64,000 nt of DNA from Saccharopolyspora rectivirgula DSM 43747. GTDB lineage: Bacteria; Actinomycetota; Actinomycetes; Mycobacteriales; Pseudonocardiaceae. How positions within the stretch are numbered: position 1 is the first letter of the stretch; every line of letters starts with the position of its first letter. The notes beneath the pieces are model-generated. The model was given only the letters and a program-made list of their open reading frames with translations, made no database searches and was not told the origin of the DNA. A program made the translations under genes and the position numbers. Shown here piece after piece: positions 16,642 through 24,138 of the stretch. The stretch spans positions 32,262 through 96,261 of the forward strand of contig NZ_AYJW01000006.1 in NCBI RefSeq assembly GCF_000497205.1, given 5' to 3'.

Positions 16642-19569
16642 TCACACCCTCCCCTGGTCTTCCCCGAGCACGGAGCGGAACCGGTAGTTGGCGCCGGTGA
16701 TCCCGTCGTCGAACAGGTCACCTTGGGTGCGCCACGGACTCGGGTTGCTCCGCTCCTGGTCACCACCTTGCTGACCGGCATGGCCCATGCCGCCCATGCC
16801 CATCATGCCGCCCATCATGCCGCCCTGGCCGGCCTGCCCCCCAGCAGGGGTTCCCGCGCCGGCGTCCTGCATGGACCCCAGCCCGGTGGCCCCGGCCGGG
16901 CTCCCGACCTGCGCCTGGCCCATGCTCCCGATGCCGGCGGTCCCGCCCGGCGCGCGCTGCTCGTCCGCACCGCCCGGGGCGCTGTCCTCACCGCTCCCCC
17001 CGAACAGCTGCCCGGAAGCGCTGCCGAAGGAATGCGCCGAGCTCTCACTGCTGAACGTGGTGAACCCGGAGGACTGCGGGGACACCGAAGCCGCCTGCGC
17101 CCCATCGGCCCCGACGGCACCGAGCGGGTCACCTCCGGCTGCGGCTGCGCCGCCGGCGAAACCACCCGCGCCGCCGGTGAAACCGGCCGCGCCCGCGCCG
17201 GCGGGGGAATCGGCCATTCCCACCGCGCCTTCCGCGCCCACCTGGCCCGGTACACCGACACCAGGCCCGGCGCCCACACCGCCCGGACCGATCCCGGGCT
17301 CGCCGACAGCGGCCTCCGGCCCCGGCATCCCGAGTCCGGCTTCGGCGCCCACAGCGCCGGGCCCAACCCCGGGCCCACCAACGGCACCGTCGGCTCCCGG
17401 CGCGCCGAACTCCGACCTGCCCAGGTCCCCGAACGCGCTGTCCTCGCCGCCACCGAAGCTCACGGTCTCCTTGACGGGCGGCAGTCCGTCCCCGTTGTCC
17501 ACGGTGACCTTGATGTCGCCCTCGGGGGTGCGCTCGAAGACGAGAGTCCGGTCGCCCTCCTCGATGACGATCTTGCCGTCCTCACCGGCTTGCACCGGGA
17601 TGACGTCCTCGTCGGCGCCGGGCACACCTCCGACAGCACCGGGATCGGCGGGCTGGCCCGGAATCTGCTGTCCGGGTTGGCCGGGCACCTGCTGTCCAGC
17701 TTGACCGGCAGCGGACTGGCCGAGCGGCGCCGCGGTGCCCTCTCCGGACCCGTCGCCGAAGTCCAGCAGGTACTTCTTGGGCTTGCCGTCCTCGCCGAGG
17801 AGCTCGACCTCCACCTTGCCGTCCTGCTCCGGCTTGTGGATGGTGACGGCTTTCTCGCCCTCGCCGAGGGTGACGGACTGCTCTTCGGTGTCCGCTTCGG
17901 ACTCACCGTCCTGCGGCAAGTCCGGCGGCTCCGAGGCCTCCGGAGGAGGTTCGATGCCCCCTTCCGGCATGCCACCGCTGTCCGGGGGGCTGATGCCACC
18001 GCCACCGGTGTCGTTGCCGCCCCCGCCGATGTCCCCACCGCCGCGATCGTTGGCACTGGGCTGGTTGGTGCTGGACGGGGTGGTCTCCGCCGGGGGCTTC
18101 TCCGCCGGCGGATCGAACGGGGACTCCGAGATCTGCGTGCCGAGCAGCTTGTCGTAGATCTCCTGGACCTGCTGCTGGGTGCTTTGGCTCTGCTGCTGGA
18201 ACTGGCTGAACTTGGCGTCGAATTCGGGTTTGAACGAGGTGTCCAACCAGGCCTTGGCCTCTTCGATGAGGCGGTTGCGGATCGTGTCGCACGCCTCTTT
18301 CACCCCTGGCTCCAGCCAGGACGGGACCTTGAACGTCATGCCCAGGATCAAGCTGATCCCGTGCTCTTTGAAAGCGGCCCAAGCACCGGAGAAGAGGTCG
18401 TCGATCCCGACGTCGGCGAGGTCGCTGAACTCCAGGTCACCGCGCGCCTTGCGGATCTCGTCCTGGGTTTCCTGCGGGGTTTTCCCCGCGCACTTCATCT
18501 CCTTGCCCAGTTCCAGCACGAAACTGGCGTACTCCCGGACGACCTGCTGGATGCCGTCCATCGCCGGGGAGATCGCACCGGCGAAGTCCTCGGTCTCCGC
18601 GCAAACCGTGGTGCCGGCCTCGGTGAACCCCTCGACCTTCGCATCGGCCGCTTCCGCCGCCTCGCCCTGCCAGGTCTGCCGGGCGGTGCGGAAGGCGTGC
18701 TTCATCTCGTCGGTCTGCTCGGTCAGCGCTTGGTGCACCGCGCCCAACCGATCGGCGTCTTCCCGGAAAGCGGCGAAGTCGATGCCGCGCAGCTGGTTGT
18801 AGACGTCGAGGACGTCCGTCTCGTAGAGCGGGCCCCCACCGGTCCAGTCCCGGTACAGCGGGATGAAGTCCCGGAAGAAGTCCAACCCCATCTTGGCGTC
18901 GTCCAGCAACTCGTCCGACTTGTTGACGGGACCGGTCGAGTGCAGCCGCTCTTCGGCCTTGCCTACCTCTTCCTCCCGCCCGTGGTAGGGGTTGGTGGCT
19001 TCATCCCACTTGTCAGCGAGCCATTTGCCGGCCTCCCAGAGATCTTCGGCGATCTCGATCACGTCGTCTATGGGGCTCGAGTTCGAATCCCCCTGGTCGT
19101 CCTGGCCGGAGTCCCCTTCGTCCTGCTGGTCCTTGTTGCCGTTGCCCCGGTTCTTGCCGTTCTGGTGACCGTCCGTCTCGTCGTCACCGGTGCTGTCGCC
19201 ACCGGTGCGCTTCTTCGGCTCCTTCTGATCGCCGGAGTCGTCGTCCGAACCCTGGTCGGTGCTCTGCTGACCGGTCGTCTGGTCGCTCCTGGAGTAGGAC
19301 TCCGAAGCGCTGTTGTCGCCGTCGTAGCTCTGCGGCGTCACGCTGCTGGTGTTCGAGTTCGACGAGGTTTCGCTGGTGTTCGAGTTCGTGGAGGAGTCGT
19401 GCTCGCCCGTCGTCGACTCGGTGCTCGTTTTCTTTTCGTACGTCGGCGTGGTCGTGGTCGTGGTCGTGGTGGAAGTCTTCTCCTCCCCCTTGTTCGGGGT
19501 GTGGTGGCTGTTGCCCCCGTCGTTGTTCCCTCCACCACGCTTGTCAGGCCGCAGCCCACGAGGAGCCAT
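16642..19569 (-). CDS. Large multidomain WXG-type T7S-associated protein
   Basis: 975 residues. Residues 1-165 are low complexity (Ser, Thr, Asn, Asp, Gln, with a run of eight Thr). Residues 165-480 are helical and contain a WxG turn, TWQGEAAEAADA (W300), as in WXG100/PPE-like cargo. Residues 565-605 and 663-705 look like a duplicated beta-rich unit (EGEK..VTI / EGDR..LVF, each closing with F-G-x-G). From 720 to 930 it is Gly/Pro/Ala-rich, then Met-rich, and it ends GDQER, LFDD, VLGE. No signal peptide or membrane span is seen. Its ATG overlaps the EspC-like gene upstream by one base. In Mycobacterium tuberculosis an Ala/Pro-rich protein and a small helper (Rv3439c, Rv3440c, from memory) hold the same place near glmM. 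Function unknown; secretion is inferred. Confidence 0.8.
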   Translation of the reverse strand: MAPRGLRPDKRGGGNNDGGNSHHTPNKGEEKTSTTTTTTTTPTYEKKTSTESTTGEHDSSTNSNTSETSSNSNTSSVTPQSYDGDNSASESYSRSDQTTGQQSTDQGSDDDSGDQKEPKKRTGGDSTGDDETDGHQNGKNRGNGNKDQQDEGDSGQDDQGDSNSSPIDDVIEIAEDLWEAGKWLADKWDEATNPYHGREEEVGKAEERLHSTGPVNKSDELLDDAKMGLDFFRDFIPLYRDWTGGGPLYETDVLDVYNQLRGIDFAAFREDADRLGAVHQALTEQTDEMKHAFRTARQTWQGEAAEAADAKVEGFTEAGTTVCAETEDFAGAISPAMDGIQQVVREYASFVLELGKEMKCAGKTPQETQDEIRKARGDLEFSDLADVGIDDLFSGAWAAFKEHGISLILGMTFKVPSWLEPGVKEACDTIRNRLIEEAKAWLDTSFKPEFDAKFSQFQQQSQSTQQQVQEIYDKLLGTQISESPFDPPAEKPPAETTPSSTNQPSANDRGGGDIGGGGNDTGGGGISPPDSGGMPEGGIEPPPEASEPPDLPQDGESEADTEEQSVTLGEGEKAVTIHKPEQDGKVEVELLGEDGKPKKYLLDFGDGSGEGTAAPLGQSAAGQAGQQVPGQPGQQIPGQPADPGAVGGVPGADEDVIPVQAGEDGKIVIEEGDRTLVFERTPEGDIKVTVDNGDGLPPVKETVSFGGGEDSAFGDLGRSEFGAPGADGAVGGPGVGPGAVGAEAGLGMPGPEAAVGEPGIGPGGVGAGPGVGVPGQVGAEGAVGMADSPAGAGAAGFTGGAGGFAGGAAAAGGDPLGAVGADGAQAASVSPQSSGFTTFSSESSAHSFGSASGQLFGGSGEDSAPGGADEQRAPGGTAGIGSMGQAQVGSPAGATGLGSMQDAGAGTPAGGQAGQGGMMGGMMGMGGMGHAGQQGGDQERSNPSPWRTQGDLFDDGITGANYRFRSVLGEDQGRV

Positions 19570-19874
19570 CAGACTTCCACCTTCCCGATCTCACTCGCGC
19601 CGCTCTGATCGCTGCTCTGGTACTCCTTGGCCGATTCCTGGAAGCTCTCGGACAGCTTCATGCTGTGCTCGGAGAACGCCTTGACGTTGTCACCGAGCCG
19701 CTCGAGGAGATCCATGTAGGCCTGGCCGGCCTCGACGAACTTCCAGCCCGCCTTGTCCGCCGTCACCCCGGACTCGGCGATCTTCTTCACCTGGTTGCTG
19801 ATCTCTTCCGAGCTGTCTGAAAAAGCCCTCGCGGCTTTTTGGAGATCGCTGCCCGATGTTTGCGCTCCAGACAC
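19569..19874 (-). CDS. EspC-like / WXG100-related T7S target, small helical protein
   Basis: A 101-residue all-helical protein (SSEEISNQVKKIAESG, AGWKFVEAGQAYMDLLERLG, then a second long amphipathic helix) of the ESX-1 EspC/WXG100-related type. The WxG turn is replaced by AGWKFV, typical of the EspC branch. It should form a heterodimer with, and guide secretion of, the large protein encoded directly downstream (stop and start overlap, TGATG). The ATG at 19874 starts MSGAQTSGSDL. A parallel pair exists at 36301-36621 plus 35183-36298. Confidence 0.78.
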   Translation of the reverse strand: MSGAQTSGSDLQKAARAFSDSSEEISNQVKKIAESGVTADKAGWKFVEAGQAYMDLLERLGDNVKAFSEHSMKLSESFQESAKEYQSSDQSGASEIGKVEV

Positions 19875-20073
19875 GGCACCCCCTGCGCGAAGATCGATGA
19901 CACGATGTGAGACAGCGAGGTCACACCCTGCTCAATCTTGACAAACTCGATCTCCGCGCACGGCAGAACCAGAAATCAGTTCACTTTCGTAACCGGCGCG
20001 TGACTCGAACGGGCCCGCCGCCTGCGGCGCGCGAAAGGACTCGCGGAGAGCAGAGGGGTGGGGCAGCGGCGGA

Positions 20074-20199
20074 CTAGCTGATGATCTCCCCGACGAACGC
20101 GCCCTGGGAGATGAGAACCGCGCCCAACGCGGCGAGCAGCATCAGGAGCAACGGGATGATGAAGATGGTGAGCACGTCACCGAAGAACCGTCCACGCAT
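20074..20199 (-). CDS. 41-residue single-span membrane protein
   Basis: Reading MRGRFFGDVLTIFIIPLL followed by a leucine/alanine-rich span and ending FVGEIIS, this tiny gene encodes one transmembrane helix (about residues 9-32) after a short positively charged N terminus. AGGTGAGG lies just before its ATG, seven bases after the stop of the next small gene upstream, so the two are one unit. I do not recognise a family; a membrane-embedded accessory of the neighbouring T7S cassette or of glmM-linked wall synthesis are both guesses. Confidence 0.65.
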   Translation of the reverse strand: MRGRFFGDVLTIFIIPLLLMLLAALGAVLISQGAFVGEIIS

Positions 20200-20206
20200 G
20201 TCGGCC

Positions 20207-20371
20207 TCACCTGCGCCTCAGCGAGAAGTGGTCGACCAACCAGGAGCGGCTCTCGTGCGCGGCGTTGACCACCTTGAGCCCGGCGATCGCCAGCATCGCC
20301 AGCAGCAGCACGACCGCGACGAGGCCGACGGCGACGAGTCCTACGACCATGGTGACGACAATGGCACCCAT
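20207..20371 (-). CDS. 54-residue single-span membrane protein
   Basis: MGAIVVTMVVGLVAVGLVAV begins a long hydrophobic stretch to about residue 32, followed by a polar tail (VVNAAHESRSWLVDHF) ending LRRR. One transmembrane helix with a basic cytosolic C terminus is predicted. It is the first gene of a two-gene unit with the 41-residue protein. Codon usage is GC-rich at third positions, which supports real coding. Upstream lies only a 51-base gap to the end of glmM, so the promoter must be very compact or the pair is read from glmM. Confidence 0.65.
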   Translation of the reverse strand: MGAIVVTMVVGLVAVGLVAVVLLLAMLAIAGLKVVNAAHESRSWLVDHFSLRRR

Positions 20372-20422
20372 GTGAGAAGGATCTCATAAGTTCGAGCGAA
20401 CAAAGAGATCCAATTCACAAAA

Positions 20423-21757
20423 TCACCGATTGGCGGAAACCGCCTGGGCGATCCGGTCGGCCACCCGCTGCGCCAGCTCCTCGCTCGGCGCCTCCACCAT
20501 CACTCGCACCAGCCGCTCGGTGCCCGAAGGCCGCAGCAGCACCCGGCCGTTCTCCCCCAGCTCGGCTTCCGCATCCGCCACCGCGCTGGTCACCTCCGGA
20601 GCGGCCACCGCCGCCTCCTTGTCGACGACCGGCACGTTCACCAACACCTGCGGCAACCGACGCATCACCTGCGCCAACGAAGCCAACGAAGCCCCGGTCT
20701 CGCGCACGCGCCCCATCAAGCGCAGCGCGGTGAGCAGACCATCACCGGTGGTGGCGAAAGCCGGCAGCACGATGTGCCCGGACTGCTCACCACCGAGCGA
20801 GTAGCCGTTCGCGCGCAGCTCCTCCAGCACGTAGCGGTCCCCCACCGCGGTGGTCCGCACCTTGATGCCGTGCTCGCGCATCGCCAGGTGCAGCCCCAGG
20901 TTGCTCATCACGGTGGCCACCAAGGTGCTGTCGGCGAGCTCCCCCCGCTCCTGCAGCGCCAGGGCGAGGACCGCCATGATCTGGTCGCCGTCCACGACAG
21001 CGCCGTCGGCGTCCACGGCCAGGCAGCGGTCGGCGTCACCGTCGTGCGCGATCCCCAGGTCCGCGCCGTGCTGCCGCACCGCCTCGCGCAGTCCGTCGAT
21101 GTGGGTGGAACCAACGCCCTCGTTGATGTTGATGCCGTCCGGCTCCGCGTTGATGGCGACCACTTCCGCACCGGCCTGCCGGTAGGCCTCGGGGGCCGCC
21201 ACCGCGGCAGCCCCGTTCGCGCAGTCCACGACCACCTTCAACCCGGTGAGCGACTGCGGAGCCGCGGCCAGCAGGTGGTCCACGTAGCGCTGAACGGCAT
21301 CGGGAACGTCCCGGACCCGGCCGATCTCCGCCCCGGTGGGCCGGGCGGTCTGCTCGGCCAACCGGGCCTCGATCTCGTCCTCCAGCGCATCCGGCAGCTT
21401 GTGCCCGCCGGCGGCGAACAGCTTGATCCCGTTGTCCGGCATCGGGTTGTGCGAGGCCGAGATCATCACGCCCAGATCCGCCTCCAGCTCGGCGACCAGG
21501 TGGGCCACCGCGGGCGTGGGCAGCACCCCCACCCGGAGCACGTCGGCCCCGGCCGCGGCCAAGCCGGCCGTGACGGCCGCCTCCAGCATCTCGCCGCTGG
21601 CGCGGGGATCGCGCCCCACCAGGGCGACCCTGCGACGATCACCGTTCCGGTCGTAGAGGACGCGCGCCGCCGCGGACGCGACCTGCATCGCCAGCTCTGG
21701 AGTCAGGTCGGCATTGGCCAGTCCCCGCACCCCGTCGGTACCGAACAGCCGGGACAT
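20423..21757 (-). CDS. glmM: Phosphoglucosamine mutase
   Basis: Interconverts glucosamine-6- and -1-phosphate, the step after GlmS. The 444-residue protein opens [15 protein letters not shown] and has the phosphoserine loop [12 protein letters not shown] (S102), the metal loop DGDADRC near 243, the sugar-binding GGEQSGHI near 326 and the phosphate-binding [12 protein letters not shown] near the end. All hallmark residues are present. The ATG at 21757 matches the family start; the open frame upstream is ignored. It follows rpsI after a strong hairpin, as in mycobacteria (rplM-rpsI-glmM). Confidence 0.97.
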   Translation of the reverse strand: MSRLFGTDGVRGLANADLTPELAMQVASAAARVLYDRNGDRRRVALVGRDPRASGEMLEAAVTAGLAAAGADVLRVGVLPTPAVAHLVAELEADLGVMISASHNPMPDNGIKLFAAGGHKLPDALEDEIEARLAEQTARPTGAEIGRVRDVPDAVQRYVDHLLAAAPQSLTGLKVVVDCANGAAAVAAPEAYRQAGAEVVAINAEPDGININEGVGSTHIDGLREAVRQHGADLGIAHDGDADRCLAVDADGAVVDGDQIMAVLALALQERGELADSTLVATVMSNLGLHLAMREHGIKVRTTAVGDRYVLEELRANGYSLGGEQSGHIVLPAFATTGDGLLTALRLMGRVRETGASLASLAQVMRRLPQVLVNVPVVDKEAAVAAPEVTSAVADAEAELGENGRVLLRPSGTERLVRVMVEAPSEELAQRVADRIAQAVSANR

Positions 21758-21840
21758 GCTCGTGAAGCCTCCTTCAAATCCCACCGGGTCGGGGGACGGG
21801 CCAGCACGGGATCCGCCTCCGGAGGACCCGTGGAAACGAC

Positions 21841-21887
21841 TGCGGGAGCAGTTCCTCGTCCAGTGGGGACGAAGCACTGCTCCCGCA
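21841..21887 (-). terminator. Terminator after rpsI
   Basis: An extended stem: TGCGGGAGCAGT (21841-21852) with ACTGCTCCCGCA (21876-21887), and an inner TCGTCC/GGACGA pair around AGTGG. It begins 14 bases after the rpsI stop and separates the ribosomal pair from glmM. Confidence 0.75.
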
Positions 21888-21901
21888 AATCGTAGTTCTG
21901 A

Positions 21902-22369
21902 TCAGCGCTTGCTGTACTGCGGCGCCTTGCGGGCCTTCTTGAGGCCGTACTTCTTGCGTTCCTTCTCGCGGGCGTCCCGGGTCAGCATGCCGGCCTTCTT
22001 CAGCGCCGGACGGTCGTCCGGGTCGTAGGCGGCCAGGGCCCGGGCGATGGCCATCCGCAGCGCACCGGCCTGACCGGAGGGACCGCCACCGCGCAGGGTG
22101 GCCACCACGTCGAAGTTGTCAACGCGGTCCACGGTCACCAGCGGCTCGCGGACGACCTGCTGGTGCACCTTGTTCGGGAAGTACTGCTCGAGGGTCTTGC
22201 CGTTGAGCTTGAACTCCCCGCTGCCCGGAACCAGCCGGACCCGGACAACGGCCTCCTTGCGGCGGCCGACGGTCTGCACGGGACGACCAGCCGCAGCCGG
22301 CACCTGAGCGACGTCGGCAACGGCCTCGGCTGGGGTGCTCACTTGCTCTTCCTGAAGTTCGTCGGTCAC
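21902..22369 (-). CDS. rpsI: 30S ribosomal protein S9
   Basis: The 155-residue S9 has the conserved core from about residue 33 ([18 protein letters not shown]), [19 protein letters not shown], and the C-terminal arm [17 protein letters not shown], which reaches the decoding centre. About 30 acidic residues precede the core, a usual actinobacterial extension. The ATG shares ATGA with the rplM stop, giving translational coupling. Confidence 0.97.
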   Translation of the reverse strand: MTDELQEEQVSTPAEAVADVAQVPAAAGRPVQTVGRRKEAVVRVRLVPGSGEFKLNGKTLEQYFPNKVHQQVVREPLVTVDRVDNFDVVATLRGGGPSGQAGALRMAIARALAAYDPDDRPALKKAGMLTRDAREKERKKYGLKKARKAPQYSKR

Positions 22370-22809
22370 TTCTCGCCCTTCGTGATCTCGAACGGCTGCG
22401 GGTTCTGGGCCTGGTGCGGGTGGTTCGGCCCGGCGTAGACCTTCAGCTTCTTGGCCATGGCCCGGCCGAGCTTGTTCTTCGGCAGCATGCCCTTGATCGC
22501 CTTCTCGAGCAGCCGCTCGGGGTGCTTCTCCAGCACCTCACCGAAGGACTGCTTCCGCAGACCGCCGGGGTAGCCGCTGTGCCGGTACTGGAACGCCTGT
22601 TCGCGCTTGTTCCCGGTGAGGGCGACCTTCTCGGCGTTGACGATGACGACGAAGTCGCCGGTGTCGACGTGCGGTGCGTACGTCGGCTTGTGCTTGCCGC
22701 GCAGCAGCGTCGCGGCCTGAGTCGCCAACCGGCCGAGCACCACGTTCTCGGCGTCGATCAAGTGCCAGGCGCGGGTCACCTCGCCGGGCTTCGGGCTGTA
22801 CGTGCGCAC
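22366..22809 (-). CDS. rplM: 50S ribosomal protein L13
   Basis: A 147-residue L13, full length, with [30 protein letters not shown] and HSGYPGGL. It is the first gene of the rplM-rpsI unit; its start [10 protein letters not shown] is the family norm. A promoter lies about 160 bases upstream. Confidence 0.97.
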   Translation of the reverse strand: MRTYSPKPGEVTRAWHLIDAENVVLGRLATQAATLLRGKHKPTYAPHVDTGDFVVIVNAEKVALTGNKREQAFQYRHSGYPGGLRKQSFGEVLEKHPERLLEKAIKGMLPKNKLGRAMAKKLKVYAGPNHPHQAQNPQPFEITKGEK

Positions 22810-23243
22810 GGGTCTACCTCGTCGTCGTTCGCGTCGGAATCGTCAGTGCGGAGCCCGCCTCAATCACACCGGTCGGTTCCTCGGCTCCCGGGGAACCGAC
22901 GTGCCAGCGCATACGCCGGAAACTCCGTATCTCGGCGTGCACTGCAGTCGCGCACCGCACAACAAAAAATCAGGGTACTTGGTGGCTTCTGCCCCGGTCA
23001 AAACGGGTCCCGGTAGCGGGGTGGCCTGCTCGGCCCGGGAACGGGAACCGATAACCAGGGTCATCGCCAACATAGAGAATAGCGGTCCATGACGAGCGGC
23101 TGACGCCGCCCCCTGGTTCTGCACCGGTACACCCAGGATGCCCTGGGCATTCGAGCGAGCTGCGAGGCGCCGTCGCACAACGGTGGCCTCGGCGCAGCGC
23201 CGAGGCCACCATCGGTCACATCGCAGACGTCGTCCGGCTCGGC
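22810..23243. promoter_or_regulatory. rplM upstream region and esx terminator
   Basis: 434 bases without a gene. On the minus strand TTGACC (complement of 22996-23001) and TACCCT (complement of 22972-22977), 18 bases apart, form a good housekeeping promoter for rplM-rpsI. A second -10-like word, TATTCT, lies near 23077. The left end of the neighbouring T7S unit, with its terminator (23182-23210), occupies the right side. A leader of about 150 bases before rplM shows no recognised riboregulator. Confidence 0.6.
23182..23210 (-). terminator. Terminator of the esx pair
   Basis: GGTGGCCTCGGCGC (23182-23195) and GCGCCGAGGCCACC (23197-23210) form a near-perfect stem behind the stop at 23244. Confidence 0.75.
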
Positions 23244-23531
23244 TCAGCCACCGAAGCGAGCGGCGTTGCGGCGCTCACCGGCCTGGTAGGCCTCGTTGGC
23301 GGCGTTGACGGCCATCCCCATCTTGGCGGTGATCTCCTGCATGTTGGCGGCGGCCTTGTCCCACTCCCGCTGCGCGGCGTAGTAGGCCTCCTGGGCCGCA
23401 CCTTCCCAGGTCTGGATCAGCGGCTTGAGGTAGCTCTCCAGCTGATCCAGCTCGGCCTGGATCTTCTGGGAGGTCTGCGAGAGGTCGTCGGCGGCCTGGC
23501 TCAGCGCCGCGAAGTTAACGCTAATCTCCAT
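23244..23531 (-). CDS. WXG100 protein, ESAT-6-like (EsxA/EsxT type)
   Basis: 95 residues forming a helix-turn-helix hairpin: FAALSQAADDLSQTSQKIQ, the turn TWEGAAQEAY (W42-E43-G44) and a second helix. The secretion signal YxxxE is present as YQAGE at residues 82-86. It follows its partner at 23586 by 54 bases, the normal cfp10-esat6 order, and would be exported as a heterodimer by the neighbouring ESX machine. By synteny it corresponds to the ESX-4 esxT/esxU pair between rplM and eccC4. Confidence 0.92.
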   Translation of the reverse strand: MEISVNFAALSQAADDLSQTSQKIQAELDQLESYLKPLIQTWEGAAQEAYYAAQREWDKAAANMQEITAKMGMAVNAANEAYQAGERRNAARFGG

Positions 23532-23585
23532 TGTCTTTTCCCCTCCAGTGAGTTAGTGCCAGCGGGACTTCTCGACGGGCCTGGA

Positions 23586-23897
23586 TCAGCCGTTGAGCAG
23601 GTTCTCGATCTTGGAGATCTCCTGCGCGGTCTCCTCCTGCTGCTGCAGGTACTCCTGCCCGGAGGACTGGATGTTCTCGCTGATCTCACCCAGCTTGTCG
23701 GTGATGACCTTGGCGTTCTCGCGGTACTGCTCGGTCAGCTTGCGGAAGACGTCAGCCGCCTGGCCGCGCCACTCGGCCAGCACCGGCTCGAGGTTGGACT
23801 GGAGCTGGTTGACGGCGTTCTCGACGTTGGCGCGGACTTCCTCGACTTGGCCCGCGGCCTTCTGCATCAGCTCCGCATCGGTACCGAAACCGCCCAT
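23586..23897 (-). CDS. WXG100 protein, CFP-10-like partner
   Basis: 103 residues with the WxG turn AEWRGQAADVF (W43-R44-G45) between two long amphipathic helices; MGGFGTDAELM opens it. It is the first gene of the esx pair. The C terminus reads EYLQQQEETAQ, where the acidic residue lies one position too far from Tyr for a strict YxxxE signal, so the partner probably carries the export signal. Confidence 0.9.
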   Translation of the reverse strand: MGGFGTDAELMQKAAGQVEEVRANVENAVNQLQSNLEPVLAEWRGQAADVFRKLTEQYRENAKVITDKLGEISENIQSSGQEYLQQQEETAQEISKIENLLNG

Positions 23898-24001
23898 TCG
23901 GGATGACCCCCTTCGTGATCTTCATAAGTCCGGATGAACCTGTGATGTTGACATTGCCATGCCGGTTCCCCGTTGTCCCCGGTTTCCACCAAACCCGTTG
24001 C

Positions 24002-24019
24002 TGATGTAAACGTTCATCA
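24002..24019. promoter_or_regulatory. Inverted repeat in the esx promoter region
   Basis: TGATG (24002-24006) and CATCA (24015-24019) flank an 8-base spacer containing AACGTT, about 105 bases upstream of the esx pair in a 241-base gap. This is an operator-like dyad. No clear -35/-10 could be assigned. Confidence 0.35.
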
Positions 24020-24138
24020 CCAAAACCGCAGGACAACGGCACAGCGCGGGTCACATCGACGCGGATCCGCGCGACCACCGGTGCCGCCCGGCACCGGCCG
24101 GCCGACGTCGGGGGCGTTCTCGTCGCCGCGGTTCGACC

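Noticed and set aside
16321..19608. Long plus-strand frame (1095 codons) opposite the large WXG gene
   Set aside because: Mirror frame caused by GC bias; the minus strand gives a protein with sensible helices, a WxG turn and a coupled start.
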